64,000 nucleotides of DNA from NCBI GenBank assembly GCA_947561585.1, contig CANNZV010003209.1, forward strand, positions 1-64,000, written 5' to 3'. The translations under genes and the position numbers were made by a program. The notes beneath the pieces are model-generated. The model saw only the letters and a list, made by a program, of their open reading frames with translations, did not search any database and had not been told where the DNA came from. Shown here one piece after another: positions 10,991 to 23,188 of this stretch. Source of the stretch: Caprella mutica. Taxonomy: Eukaryota; Arthropoda; Malacostraca; Amphipoda; Caprellidae. Numbering within the stretch: the first letter of the stretch is position 1; each line of letters starts with the position of its first letter.

Positions 10991-11392
10991 AGAATTGGTT
11001 TTAATTTCAGAAACAAACAGTAAAATCTCATCAGCTTTTATACAAAGGCGTAATATCGTAAGGACAATGATAAGGATTTATTGACAGAAATTAAAAAAAA
11101 AAGCAGTAATAAAACAAGTCCTTTTACAATTTCCGAAAGATACGATATTTTAGTGTAACAAGCAAACGTAGTAATTTGTAACACTCACCTACGGAATACC
11201 CTATTCTTCCCTCGGAATAACCCCCCCACGCCCCCCTCTCTGCCCCTTCCCCTCCACTCCCCAACCCATTCTTATCAGCATACCCCCCCCCCAACCCCCA
11301 CATCGATTAAACCGTAGCAGCTTTTATAGATTGTATTCGACTGACTGTAGCCAGAATCTTAGACCTCCTTGAACGAAACCATATGAAGAGGA
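10991..11392. other. Unique sequence with a C-rich tract
   Basis: 11215-11305 holds C-runs of up to ten on the plus strand (CCCCCCCACGCCCCCC and a later run), in contrast to the AT-rich surroundings. No gene seen. Confidence 0.6.
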
Positions 11393-12430
11393 GTGAATTA
11401 CTTGTGATGTACTTGTGATGTTGTGAATTACTTGTGATGTTGTGAATTACTTGTGATGTTGTGAATTACTTGTGATGTTGTGAATTACTTATGATGTTGT
11501 GAAGTACTTGTGATGTTGTGAATAACTTGTGATGTTGTGAATTACTTGTGATGTTGTGAATTACTTATGATGTTGTGAATTACTTGTGATGTACTTGTGA
11601 TGTTGTGAATTACTTGTGATGTACTTGTGATGTTGTGAATTACTTGTGATGTTGTGAATTACTTGTGATGTTGTGAATTACTTGTGATGTTGTGAATTAC
11701 TTGTGAAGTACTTGTGATGTTGTGAATTACTTGTGATGTACTTGTGATGTTGTGAATTACTTATGATGTTGTGAATTACTTGTGATGTTGTGAATTACTT
11801 GTGATGTTGTGAATTACTTGTGATGTTGTGAATTACTTGTGATGTTGTGAAGTACTTGTGATGTTGTGAATTACTTGTGATGTTGTGAATTACTTGTGAT
11901 GTTGTGAATTACTTGTGATGTTGTGAATTACTTGTGATGTTGTGAATTACTTGTGATGTACTTGTGATGTTGTGAATTACTTGTGATGTTGTGAATTACT
12001 TGTGATGTTGTGAATTACTTGTGATGTTGTGAATTACTTGTGATGTTGTGAAGTACTTGTGATGTTGTGAATTACTTGTGATGTTGTGAATTACTTGTGA
12101 TGTTGTGAATTACTTGTGATGTTGTGAATTACTTGTGATCTTGTGAATTACTTGTGATCTTGTGAATTACTTGTGATGTTGTGAATTACTTGTGATCTTG
12201 TGAATTACTTGTGATGTTGTGAATTACTTGTGATCTTGTGAATTACTTGTGATCTTGTGAATTACTTGTGATCTTGTGAATTACTTGTGATCTTGTGAAT
12301 TACTTGTGATGTTGTGAATTACTTGTGATGATGTGAATTACTTGTGATCTTGTGAATTACTTGTGATGTTGTGAATTACTTGTGATGTTGTGAATTACTT
12401 GTGATGTACTTGTGAAGTTGTGGTGAAGTT
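11393..12430. repeat. 19-bp minisatellite
   Basis: About 54 units of GTTGTGAATTACTTGTGAT, with a recurrent shortened unit (GTACTTGTGAT) and a GATCTT variant clustered between 12130 and 12350, indicating local unit-block spread. Confidence 0.95.
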
Positions 12431-12469
12431 ATGTATTTGGGTGTAATGTACTTGGATGAGTTTTGTTTA

Positions 12470-15400
12470 CTTGCTCTTCAAACTGTTGTAATTCGAATTG
12501 TGGGTGATTTTTCTTTCTTTCTTTTTCAAATTTTATCATCATTTTCAACGCTACTTGCAGTTTTAGAGGATAGCGCTAGGGTTATGCTCTTCAACTACGA
12601 GGTCTTAGATTTTGTGTTAGGTAGACTCGTAGGCTTCATTTACTATCACCTCTTCATTTCCTCTTAGATTTTGTGTTAGGTAGACTCGTAAGCTTCATTT
12701 ACTATCACCTCTTCATTTCCTCTTAGATTTTGTGTTAGGTAGACTCGTAGGCTTCATTTACTATCACCTCTTCATTTTCCTCTTAGATTTTGTGTTAGGT
12801 AGACTCTTAGGCTTCATTTACTATCACCTCTTCATTTTCCTCTTAGATTTTGTGTTAGGTAGACTCGTAGGCTTCATTTACTATCACCTCTTCATTTCCT
12901 CTTAGATTTTGTGTTAGGTAGACTCGTAGGCTTCATTTACTATCACCTCTTCATTTTCCTCTTAGATTTTGTATTAGGTAGACTCGTAGGCTTCATTTAC
13001 TATCACCTCTTCATTTCCTCTTAGATTTTGTGTTAGGTAGACTCGTAGGCTTCATTTACTATCACCTCTTCATTTCCTCTTAGATTTTGTGTTAGGTAGA
13101 CTCGTAGGCTTCATTTACTATCACCTCTTCATTTTCCTCTTAGATTTTGTGTTAGGTAGACTCGTAGGCTTCATTTACTATCACCTCTTCATTTCCTCTT
13201 AGATTTTGTGTTAGGTAGACTCGTAGGCTTCATTTACTATCACCTCTTCATTTTCCTCTTAGATTTTGTGTTAGGTAGGCTCGTAGGCTTCATTTACTGT
13301 CACCTCTCCATTTTCCTCTTAGATTTTGTGTTAGGTAGACTCGTAGGCTTCATTTACTATCACCTCTTCATTTTCCTCTTAGATTTCGTGTTAGGTAGGC
13401 TCGTAGGCTTCATTTACTGTCACCTCTCCATTTTCCTCTTAGATTTTGTGTTAGGTAGACTCGTAGGCTTCATTTACTATCACCTCTTCATTTTCCTCTT
13501 AGATTTTGTGTTAGGTAGACTCGTAGGCTTCATTTACTATCACCTCTTCATTTCCTCTTAGATTTTGTGTTAGGTAGACTCGTAGGCTTCATTTACTATC
13601 ACCTCTTCATTTTCCTCTTAGATTTTGTGTTAGGTAGGCTCGTAGGCTTAATTTACTGTCACCTCTCCATTTTCCTCTTAGATTTTGTGTTAGGTAGACT
13701 CGTAGGCTTCATTTACTATCACCTCTTCATTTTCCTCTTAGATTTTGTGTTAGGTAGGCTCGTAGGCTTCATTTACTGTCACCTCTCCATTTTCCTCTTA
13801 GATTTTGTGTTAGGTAGACTCGTAGGCTTCATTTACTATCACCTCTTCATTTTCCTCTTAGATTTTGTGTTAGGTAGGCTCGTAGGCTTCATTTACTATC
13901 CCCTCTTCATTTTCCTCTCAGATTTTGTGTTAGGTAGACTCGTATTCTTCATTTACTACCACCTCTTCATTTTCCTCTTAGATTTTGTGTTAGGTAGACT
14001 CGTAGGCTTCATTTACTATCACCTCTTCATTTTCCTCTTCGATTTTGTGTTAGGTATAGACTCGTAGGCTTCATTTACTATCACCTCTTCATTTTCCTCT
14101 TAGATTTTGTGTTAGGTAGGCTCGTAGGCTTCATTTACTGTCACCTCTCCATTTTCCTCTTAGATTTTGTGTTAGGTAGACTCGTAGGCTTCATTTACTA
14201 TCACCTCTTCATTTTCCTCTTAGATTTTGTGTTAGGTAGGCTCGTAGGCTTCATTTACTATCCCCTCTTCATTTTCCTCTCAGATTTTGTGTTAGGTAGA
14301 CTCGTATTCTTCATTTACTACCACCTCTTCATTTTCCTCTTAGATTTTGTGTTAGGTAGACTCGTAGGCTTCATTTACTATCACCTCTTCATTTTCCTCT
14401 TAGATTTTGTGTTAGGTAGGCTCGTAGGCTTCATTTACTATCACCTCTTCATTTTCCTCTTAGATTTTGTGTTAGGTAGGCTCGTAGGCTTCATTTACTA
14501 TCACCTCTTCATTTTCCTCTTAGATTTTGTGTTAGGTAGACTCGTAGGCTTCATTTACTATCACCTCTTCATTTTCCTCTTAGATTTTGTGTTAGGTAGG
14601 CTCGTAGGCTTCATTTACTATCACCTCTTCATTTTCCTCTTAGATTTTGTGTTAGGTAGGCTCGTAGGCTTCATTTACTATCACCTCTTCATTTTCCTCT
14701 TAGATTTTGTGTTAGGTAGGCTCGTAGGCTTCATTTACTATCACCTCTTCATTTTCCTCTTAGATTTTGTGTTAGGTAGACTCGTAGGCTTCATTTACTA
14801 TCACCTCTTCATTTTCCTCTTAGATTTTGTGTTAGGTAGGCTCGTAGGCTTCATTTACTATCACCTCTTCATTTTCCTCTTAGATTTTGTGTTAGGTAGG
14901 CTCGTAGGCTTCATTTACTATCACCTCTTCATTTTCCTCTTAGATTTTGTGTTAGGTAGGCTCGTAGGCTTCATTTACTATCACCTCTTCATTTTCCTCT
15001 TAGATTTTGTGTTAGGTAGACTCGTAAGCTTCATTTACTATCACCTCTTCATTTCCTCTTAGATTTTGTGTTAGGTAGACTCGTAGGCTTCATTTACTAT
15101 CACCTCTTCATTTCCTCTTAGATTTTGTGTTAGGTAGACTCGTAGGCTTCATTTACTATCACCTCTTCATTTTCCTCTTAGATTTTGTGTTAGGTAGACT
15201 CGTAGGCTTCATTTACTATCACCTCTTCATTTCCTCTTAGATTTTGTGTTAGGTAGACTCGTAGGCTTCATTTACTATCACCTCTTCATTTTCCTCTTAG
15301 ATTTTGTGTTAGGTAGGCTCGTAGGCTTCATTTACTGTCACCTCTCCATTTTCCTCTTAGATTTTGTGTTAGGTAGACTCGTAGGCTTCATTTACTATCA

Positions 15401-17113
15401 CCTCTTCATTTTCCTCTTAGATTTCGTGTTAGGTAGGCTCGTAGGCTTCATTTACTGTCACCTCTCCATTTTCCTCTTAGATTTTGTGTTAGGTAGACTC
15501 GTAGGCTTCATTTACTATCACCTCTTCATTTTCCTCTTAGATTTTGTGTTAGGTAGACTCGTAGGCTTCATTTACTATCACCTCTTCATTTCCTCTTAGA
15601 TTTTGTGTTAGGTAGACTCGTAGGCTTCATTTACTATCACCTCTTCATTTTCCTCTTAGATTTTGTGTTAGGTAGGCTCGTAGGCTTAATTTACTGTCAC
15701 CTCTCCATTTTCCTCTTAGATTTTGTGTTAGGTAGACTCGTAGGCTTCATTTACTATCACCTCTTCATTTTCCTCTTAGATTTTGTGTTAGGTAGGCTCG
15801 TAGGCTTCATTTACTGTCACCTCTCCATTTTCCTCTTAGATTTTGTGTTAGGTAGACTCGTAGGCTTCATTTACTATCACCTCTTCATTTTCCTCTTAGA
15901 TTTTGTGTTAGGTAGGCTCGTAGGCTTCATTTACTATCCCCTCTTCATTTTCCTCTCAGATTTTGTGTTAGGTAGACTCGTATTCTTCATTTACTACCAC
16001 CTCTTCATTTTCCTCTTAGATTTTGTGTTAGGTAGACTCGTAGGCTTCATTTACTATCACCTCTTCATTTTCCTCTTAGATTTTGTGTTAGGTATAGACT
16101 CGTAGGCTTCATTTACTATCACCTCTTCATTTTCCTCTTAGATTTTGTGTTAGGTAGGCTCGTAGGCTTCATTTACTGTCACCTCTCCATTTTCCTCTTA
16201 GATTTTGTGTTAGGTAGACTCGTAGGCTTCATTTACTATCACCTCTTCATTTTCCTCTTAGATTTTGTGTTAGGTAGGCTCGTAGGCTTCATTTACTATC
16301 CCCTCTTCATTTTCCTCTCAGATTTTGTGTTAGGTAGACTCGTATTCTTCATTTACTACCACCTCTTCATTTTCCTCTTAGATTTTGTGTTAGGTAGACT
16401 CGTAGGCTTCATTTACTATCACCTCTTCATTTTCCTCTTAGATTTTGTGTTAGGTAGGCTCGTAGGCTTCATTTACTATCACCTCTTCATTTTCCTCTTA
16501 GATTTTGTGTTAGGTAGGCTCGTAGGCTTCATTTACTATCACCTCTTCATTTTCCTCTTAGATTTTGTGTTAGGTAGACTCGTAGGCTTCATTTACTATC
16601 ACCTCTTCATTTTCCTCTTAGATTTTGTGTTAGGTAGGCTCGTAGGCTTCATTTACTATCACCTCTTCATTTTCCTCTTAGATTTTGTGTTAGGTAGGCT
16701 CGTAGGCTTCATTTACTATCACCTCTTCATTTTCCTCTTAGATTTTGTGTTAGGTAGGCTCGTAGGCTTCATTTACTATCACCTCTTCATTTTCCTCTTA
16801 GATTTTGTGTTAGGTAGACTCGTAGGCTTCATTTACTATCACCTCTTCATTTTCCTCTTAGATTTTGTGTTAGGTAGGCTCGTAGGCTTCATTTACTATC
16901 ACCTCTTCATTTTCCTCTTAGATTTTGTGTTAGGTAGGCTCGTAGGCTTCATTTACTATCACCTCTTCATTTTCCTCTTAGATTTTGTGTTAGGTAGACT
17001 CGTAGGCTTCATTTACTATCACCTCTTCATTTTTCTCTCGTATCTGTGAGATGTAGTCCCGAGTATATTGTTTATTTTATGAAATTTTTTATGGTGAAAA
17101 CCACATTAATTCC
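12470..17113 (+). mobile_element. Family R copy with a giant internal 60-bp array
   Basis: The head is AACGCTACTTGCAGTTTTAG followed by GATAGCGCTAGGGTTATG at 12547-12600; the tail is TATCTGTGAGATGTAGTCCC and the following 50 bases. The same head and tail bracket only about 8 units at 27060-27660, so the two loci are copies of one element that differ in array length. Confidence 0.75.
12601..17036. repeat. 60-bp minisatellite, about 74 units, with a 2,038-bp duplication
   Basis: Units run from TTAGATTTTGTGTTAGGTAG through GACTCGTAGGCTTCATTTAC to ATCACCTCTTCATTTTCCTC. Most are 60 bp; some are 59 bp and two are 62 bp (GTATAGAC). Rare variants (GTCACCTCTCC, CGTATTCTTC, ATCCCCTC, GGCTTAATT) repeat in the same order 2,038 bp apart from about 13,010 onward, showing one tandem duplication of about 34 units. 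The plus frame stays open because the unit is 20 codons. The hydrophobic translation is a by-product and frame breaks occur wherever a 59-bp unit occurs. Confidence 0.97.
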
Positions 17114-17490
17114 TGGAATATTCCATTGATATCTTTAGGGATCAACTAATTTTCAGTAATTCCTGGAATATTCCCTCGATATCTTTAGGGATCAACTAAT
17201 TTTCAGTAATTCCTGGAATATTCCCTCGATATCGATAGGGATCAACTAATTTTCAGTAATTCCTGGAATATTCCCTCGATATCGATAGGGATCAACTAAT
17301 TTTCACTAATTCCTGGAATATTCCCTCGATATCGATAGGGATCAACTAATTTTCACTAATTCCTGGAATATTCCCTCGATATCGATAGGGATCAACTAAT
17401 TTTCAGTAATTCCTGGAATATTCCCTCGATATCGATAGGGATCAACTAATTTTCAGTAATTCCTGGAATATTCCCTCGATATCATTTTAC
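17112..17490. repeat. 50-bp minisatellite with palindromic unit
   Basis: About 7.5 units of TCCTGGAATATTCCCTCGAT plus ATCGATAGGGATCAACTAAT and TTTCAGTAAT. Each unit contains GGAATATTCC and ATCGAT palindromes. Confidence 0.95.
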
Positions 17491-17683
17491 GATAGCGGAT
17501 AATGAGGGAATATATAGATACCGAGGGAATATTCCGGGAATATCTCAATGTTACCTGGGTATCCTTACACTCTGTATTTGTTACCGTTACTTTACTTACT
17601 GCTTTTGAATACTGTTACACGGTATTACGGTTACTCCATTCGGGTGGTATTAGATGGGGCTTAGGGTTACCCCCTCCCTCTAG

Positions 17684-17745
17684 ATAGGGAAGTTATGAGT
17701 TATTGAACGGTTCCACCTCTCCGATCAAATAAGAAAAAACACAGG
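17684..17745. mobile_element. Solo left end of a family P element
   Basis: AGGGAAGTTATGAGTTATTG then ACGGTTCCACCTCTCCGATC and AAATAAGAAAAAACA matches the P terminus. No matching right end follows. Confidence 0.6.
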
Positions 17746-17815
17746 CATAGCTTAGCTTTTAAAATCTTTATTGAAAATTCTATAATTTTGTGGAACGTAA
17801 TGTTTTAGACGGCAT

Positions 17816-18030
17816 TTATTTATTTATCATCTTGTTATTCGCATAACTCAAAAAGTATTCAACCAAATTGCCTGAAAATTGGTGGGAAGATTGGTCAATA
17901 TCCAGGAAACAGCTTTTTAGATTTTAGGATCGATCGGGTCAAAGGTCAAGGTCATTTATAACTCAAGGATTATTGGATGGACAAGGTCATTTATAAGCGG
18001 CAGAGAAGGTATGCTGAGATGTATATAGTA
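17816..18030 (-). mobile_element. Retroelement-like 3' fragment, minus strand
   Basis: On the minus strand the fragment ends GAGTTATGCGAATAACAAGA and then TGATAAATAAATAA. Its body contains ACCTTGACCTTTGACC. The terminus matches the R tail at 48870-48910, and the body matches 28795-29030. A LINE/SINE 3' end is the most likely reading. Confidence 0.6.
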
Positions 18031-18668
18031 AATTAACAGTCGTGTTGATTATTTGCCTTAAATTTGAATTGGCAACATTCAACTTTTTTTAGTAAATATC
18101 TACCTGAAATTTTTTAATCATTTTTATTGATTAATTAGATTACATTTATTCACTATTTTATTTTATTAATCATTTATTTAGACATCGAATATTAATTTTT
18201 CATTAATTGTTAATTTTCATTAATGATTTATTTGAAAATTTAATACTTAATTTTCACTAATTGGTAAGCTTTCATTAATTGTTCAATTTTTATTAATTAG
18301 TACAGTTTCATTAATTAATCAATTTTCATTAATTAATCAATTTTCATTAATTAATCAATTTTCATTGATTAATCAATTTTCATTGATTAATCAATTTTCA
18401 TTGATTAATCAATTTTCATTAATTAATCAATTTAAATTAATTAATCAATTTTCATTAAATATTAAGTTTTAAAAATTCTTCAAATTGATTACATTTTTAA
18501 TTAATTTTACAAATAATTAATTATTTATATTCTTTGAATTAATTCTTCAATAAGTTTTTTTAGTTATTTTACCAAAGATGTCAAAATTTTTGTACAGTCT
18601 GCATATACTTTGATTTTTTTGTAATTTTCAACTTTAATAAATTTTCTCAAAAATTATCAATAATCATT
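18031..18668. repeat. AT-rich region with ATTAATCAATTTTC repeats
   Basis: 18255-18470 contains about 12 imperfect units of about 18 bp (ATTAATTAATCAATTTTC). The flanks are low-complexity AT-rich sequence with no gene. Confidence 0.75.
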
Positions 18669-18724
18669 ATTTTCTATTTTTATATGATCGAAAATGTAGT
18701 ACTGACCGATAACTCAGATCTTAC
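18669..18724. mobile_element. Right end of a family P element abutting another copy
   Basis: ATATGATCGAAAATGTAGTA, CTGACCGATAACTCAGATC and TTACCC end a few bases before the intact hairpin copy at 18731, so two P copies lie in tandem or one was inserted beside the other. Confidence 0.6.
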
Positions 18725-18730
18725 CCAAAG

Positions 18731-18897
18731 GTAAGTTCTTAATTGTCGGTCAGTTCTACATCTTCGGTCATATAAGAAAAAACGATATAATAATAATTAT
18801 TTCACTCAACCTATCCTAGTGAAATAATTATTATTATATCGTTTTTTCTTATATGACCGAAAATGTGGAACTGACCGATAATTCAGAACTTACCCTA
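18731..18897. mobile_element. Family P hairpin copy (intact)
   Basis: Inverted arms: GTAAGTTCTTAATTGTCGG to AACGATATAATAATAATTAT, mirrored after a short loop by ATAATTATTATTATATCGTT to CAGAACTTACCC. Flanked by TAG on the right. The arms are long and nearly uninterrupted. Confidence 0.85.
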
Positions 18898-19897
18898 GTT
18901 AAATTTATTTTTTATTTATTCATTTTCCTTATTTTCCATGCTTTAGTATTTCTTTTTTAATGTACAGGGTAATCAAACTTTGCATTAAAAGTCAACTAAT
19001 ATTCAAATATACAGTAAAATACATCAATTTATAGTCTTAGCATTAATTAACTATTTACATTAATACTGCCTATAGAAAAGTATATTAAAAACAATATATA
19101 TAATTATATAGCCAATTATTTTCATAAAAAGAAACAGATTTTATATACATAATATTGCATTTTTTTCTTCTACCCGACTTGTAATTAATTAATGAATGAA
19201 TTATTTAATTAATCATATTTAGTTATAGTATACACTGTTATCCTTGGAAAATTTGAAAACTAATTGCAGTTTCAGTCAATTAATTTGAAGAATTAAAGAA
19301 TTAATTTTAAAAAATAATTAACTAATAAAATTAAATAATTAAAATAATTTTTAAAATTAATTAAAATATTTTTTTTTTCAATTATTTAATTAATTAATTA
19401 AATTATTATTCAAAATTAATTAATTAAAGTAATTTTTAAAATTAATTATTTAAAAAATAAACAAAATCATTCATAAAATATCCTTTTTCATCACCGTAAA
19501 AATGCTACGTTAAAATATATTTCCAATCGGCACATCGTCTGTTATTGTCCATTACGGTAAATATTGATGGTATTTTATCGTAAAATATCATAATAAAGAC
19601 ATCATCATCAGGAATGTCCGACGAAAGTCGATAGACTGAATGTGTATTTAAAAAATGATATATTAATATTGTACTTTAGTCTAATCATTTATTGTCGTAG
19701 AGAGATGATCTTTTAATCACCGATTATAACAATTTTAGTCAATGATTAAAATAATACCTCCAAGATGATGTACTCAGAAATTTATCCGTACATTATCCCT
19801 CACTATTATGAATATGTAATAAAATTAATTAACATTTTAATTAAACATTAATAAAAATAATGAATGGTGCAAATTATTTTAAATTAGTATATGTTTA
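18898..19897. other. AT-rich sequence with one old dispersed repeat
   Basis: 19569-19710 matches the repeat at 3826-3960 (CCGACGAAAGTCGATAGACT). The rest is low-complexity AATTAATT-rich DNA without a gene. Confidence 0.6.
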
Positions 19898-20101
19898 AGG
19901 TAAAATTTCGAGTTATTGGACAGTTACAGATTTTCGGACACTCAAGAAATATTTTGACATTTAATCTCGTATCCAATTGGTATCCATGATACCTATAGGT
20001 ATCCTGGATACCAAGCAGAATATCGAGTAAATATTAATTATTATATAATTCTTAAACGATCGCAAATGCGAAACTGTCCGATAACTTGGAACTGACCCTA
20101 A
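19898..20101. mobile_element. Family P element with single dyad core
   Basis: AAGGTAAAATTTCGAGTTAT at the left and CTGTCCGATAACTTGGAACT plus GACCCTA at the right enclose GGTATCCATGATACC, TATA, GGTATCCTGGATACC at about 19979-20013. Confidence 0.75.
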
Positions 20102-20335
20102 TGATGGAGAAAAAGCTATATAAGAAATACATCATTTTTCTACACCATTAAAAGCTCAAAGAAAAGTAACAATATTATTTTATATAATTGTAATAATGTC
20201 CCTAACAGTGAGTGCAATAAAAAGAACGTTAATTGGCTAACTTTTCGCTGTGATGTAACACATCTGCAAAATCATGTAATGGATATAGATATAGTGAAGA
20301 GATATAGATATAGTGATAACATAAAAAAGTTAGTG

Positions 20336-20503
20336 GGGCAGTTTCTTATCGAATAATTATTTAACTTTTAATTTTATTGGTAACCATGATACCTGTAGGT
20401 ATCATGGATACCAATTGAAATAAAAGTTAAATAACTATAACGTTTATTTTTTCTTATGCAATCGACGATGTAGATGTGTCCAATAACTAGGATTTAACCC
20501 ATG
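20336..20503. mobile_element. Family P element, diverged
   Basis: The core GGTAACCATGATACC / GGTATCATGGATACC lies between mirrored AATTATTTAACTTTTAATTT and AAAAGTTAAATAACTATA arms. The outer ends are degraded (GGGGCAGTTTCTTATCG; GATGTGTCCAATAACTAGG). Confidence 0.65.
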
Positions 20504-20756
20504 TTATTTCAGGCAATAAGATTATAGCAAATTAAATTAACTACTTAAAAAGATATAAAAGCATTTGCTTTAGGTTTACTACAACAAACTACTAAAATTC
20601 TTTTTAGTACAGATAGTAGAGGCCTGCTTATTAACTGCCCTGGTCAAATTTATTGTAAAAATAATATGTATAATTAAATGTATAATTTATATTGCAACTA
20701 GAGAATAAAAGAGTATAAATTATTGCACGTACAATTAAAGTAAATTTAATAATTTG

Positions 20757-20930
20757 GGTTGTGACAATATGCTTTAAAATCAAAGCTAGATCCTGGAAAT
20801 ATTACAGACGGAGAGAATTAAAGAGTATTGAATGGTTCTACACCAGCAGTATATAGTATTCGATACCATTTCATTTCGTCTGTGATATTCTTAAGATCTA
20901 TGATTTATAAAGCATATTGTCACAACCCTA
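20757..20930 (-). mobile_element. Family G inverted-repeat element
   Basis: TIRs GGTTGTGACAATATGCTTTA and TAAAGCATATTGTCACAACC. The interior is shared with six other copies in the window and includes GGTTCTACACCAGC. No coding capacity, about 170 bp: MITE-like. Confidence 0.85.
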
Positions 20931-22003
20931 GTGATAATTAACATAGCGAGATTACATTTTGGCACTGTAGTTTATAAATAGAGATTTAATCTATATGTTA
21001 ATATTTGAAACAAAATGGCATACTTAATACTGATGTAAATAACAATTTTACATTACATATCTTTAAGTTTTTTAACATCCTTTTAATTTTTTTAAGTACA
21101 TTTAAGAAAAATGAAAATTCGTAAATTTTGCCTGAGGTCATTTTTTCGTAAAATATTTATCAACAAAATTTATTATATCACAAACAAAAATACTAAATAA
21201 AAGTATAGGTAAATAAAAATAGAGAACCTTTTAACTGTAACTGAACAAAGTAGCAGAATAATATATTAGGGGGGCTATATTGACCCCCTACCGTTGATAC
21301 AAAAGGCCCCGTGAATTTTGGGACATATTGTCCTAACGGGAGCGAAAGGATTAATTTAAGAAAACCATGTAAATGTCACCAGCCTAATTGTGAAGAATAA
21401 ATATATTTAAATTGGGTTAAAATTTGCCAAATGCAATTGTAAATAATAGTTAGTATAATATTTTTAAACTAAAGGTATACTTTGAATTAAAGATAGACAT
21501 CTAACATACATTTTTATGTAAAAAGAAACGCCTTTTTAACCAGTTAGTTATTTTGCCAAACAATCACTTCCAAAACAGTATATCCATAGATTTAATAAAT
21601 ATTAATGGAGTTTTCATTACCTGCATTTTTCGTATACTATTACTGCAAATAAATTAATTAGTATCCTATATTAGTTCAATTAACTCAATCAGCACCATTT
21701 TAATTATTTGAATTTAATCATTTCAAACAGAATTACATATCTGATGGAAGAAAAATTCCTAAAGAACTTTTATTGGTTAAATATTTGATTTTCTAAATCA
21801 TATTTCCACTATTCATATTTATTACAAAGTACTTATATAGAAAATAATCGAAAAAGAGAACAATTATTGGATGGACTTAAACGCGGGCGGTGTATAAATT
21901 AATATATAGACATTTAAACCTTCCACTTATACAATATTTATACTCAAAATAATTAGGTAACCAACAAAACTCAGAGTATTTTACAAAACAAATTCTCACC
22001 ATT
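20931..22003. other. AT-rich 3' side of the SoxB2 gene
   Basis: Non-repetitive; the part nearest 22003 is presumably 3' UTR. No other gene recognised. Confidence 0.5.
21818..21823 (-). other. Candidate polyadenylation signal of the SoxB2 gene
   Basis: AATAAA on the minus strand, about 180 bases after the TAA stop. A second AATAAA lies at 21768-21773. In such AT-rich sequence these hexamers are common by chance, so the true 3' end may be further away. Confidence 0.3.
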
Positions 22004-23065
22004 TTAGTAAATTACAGAAACGGGTCTTCGAAGCTGTTCCACCACAGGTGGGTAGCCTGGGTACAGCTGTGGGGGCATGGATTGTGACACCTGTGATATA
22101 GGTGTAGGTGTTGAAGCGGGGGTGATGATGCCAGGGTGTTGTTGAGGCTGCTGCCCTTGTGAAACACTCTGTGGTGGAGCCTGCTGGTGCTGGAGGGAAG
22201 GAGATTGAGCGGGAGACTGGTGCTGATTAGGCTGCTGTTGACTGTCAGCGAGAGCCTGCTGGTTGCAGCCAATGGAAGATATCCCTGATAATAAATTGGA
22301 AGCCGATTTGGAATATAAAGAGGAATATAAAGCCGACACATGAGACATGTTCGCCATTGATGTGGCGATTGAAGCTCCTCCTGGCAGACCCACAGAAGAT
22401 GGCATATTTAAATTAGGCATATTCAAACTTGAAACACCAAAATTAGATAGATTAGGTACTGAGTTATTGCCATTCGAATCGGTAGTTGGAGAGGACGCCG
22501 CGGCATTTATGAATGGCTTGTAAGATTCCTGAACTGCGGCGAGTTTGGAGAAATGCTGAGGGTCTAAACTCGAGTAGAATGGATGTGTCAAGTGACTTTG
22601 AAAGAATCTTGACTTATCACCGGCAAAATCTAAAGGAGAGGGAACTGTCGGGGTGGAAATGTAAGTTTGGTGATAGGGACTGAACGTATCGAATGTCGTG
22701 GTAGCTAGGTACGGAAGAGGGAAACTGTATCCATTCTTCTGTAAAGTTTTTGGTTTCCGTCTGGGTCTGTATTTGTAGTCTGGATGTTCTCTCATATGCT
22801 GAGCCCGCAGTCTTTTGGCCTCATCAATAAAAGGTCTCTTGTCAGACTCGCTTAATAGCTTCCACTCACAGCCCAATCTTTTGCTGATCTCGGAATTGTG
22901 CATTTTTGGATTGTCCTGTGCGATCTTTCTTCGCTGCATTCTCGACCAAACCATGAAAGCGTTCATGGGTCTCTTGATGTGATCCTCTTTCTTGCCGTTT
23001 GCCGTGAGACTGTTCCCTCCTCCACCCGGGGAAATGGAAGTGGGGGACGGCACCGAAGAATTCAT
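22004..23065 (-). CDS. SoxB2: SoxB2-group HMG-box transcription factor (Dichaete/Sox21-like), complete
   Basis: A complete 353-residue open frame encodes a sequence-specific nuclear DNA-binding protein. The HMG box spans about residues 28-106. It contains the Sox signature [11 protein letters not shown] (32-42), including the Phe-Met pair that intercalates into the minor groove, and basic stretches at both ends (KRP at 31-33, RRKPK at 102-106) that act as nuclear-localisation signals in the family. The Pro in RRKPK, followed by GYSFPLPYL (112-120), points to group B2 rather than B1, which has RRKTK. The tail is Ser/Asn/Gln/Pro-rich, with a Q/P-rich block at about 273-313, and ends LRRPVSVIY, close to the end of insect Dichaete as I remember it. 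The first ATG lies in a good context (ACAATG), and an in-frame TGA lies about 40 codons upstream. The box residue Cys66 replaces the usual Ala in RLGAEWKLL. The coding region has no intron, as in many SoxB2 genes. Known family roles are neural development and segmentation. I cannot decide between Dichaete, Sox21a and Sox21b. Confidence 0.95.
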   Translation of the reverse strand: MNSSVPSPTSISPGGGGNSLTANGKKEDHIKRPMNAFMVWSRMQRRKIAQDNPKMHNSEISKRLGCEWKLLSESDKRPFIDEAKRLRAQHMREHPDYKYRPRRKPKTLQKNGYSFPLPYLATTTFDTFSPYHQTYISTPTVPSPLDFAGDKSRFFQSHLTHPFYSSLDPQHFSKLAAVQESYKPFINAAASSPTTDSNGNNSVPNLSNFGVSSLNMPNLNMPSSVGLPGGASIATSMANMSHVSALYSSLYSKSASNLLSGISSIGCNQQALADSQQQPNQHQSPAQSPSLQHQQAPPQSVSQGQQPQQHPGIITPASTPTPISQVSQSMPPQLYPGYPPVVEQLRRPVSVIY

Positions 23066-23188
23066 TGTATGAGGAATAGGTGATGAAGATGGATGTGGAG
23101 GGAAGGGAAGAGATCCCCACAGGTTATATGATCCCGTATCGGCCGTTGTGGCGATTAAATTGAACTGTTTTCCGAAAAATAATCAGTT

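Noticed and set aside
12601..17036. Telomeric TTAGG repeat
   Set aside because: TTAGG occurs once per 60-bp unit (GTTAGGTAG) and never as a simple tandem pentamer.
12601..17049. Series of long plus-strand open frames encoding a hydrophobic 20-residue repeat
   Set aside because: The 60-bp unit is a multiple of three, so a stop-free frame persists automatically. Frames break wherever a 59-bp unit occurs, and the same unit is part of a dispersed non-coding element.
17816..18030. Nuclear-receptor response elements (AGGTCAAAGGTCA-like)
   Set aside because: The motif belongs to a dispersed retroelement fragment repeated at 28.8-29.0 kb, so it is unlikely to be a dedicated regulatory site.
22012..22341. 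Second protein overlapping the Sox gene on the same strand
   Set aside because: A different-frame shadow within the Q/P-rich coding region; the frame at 22866-23120 is rejected for the same reason.
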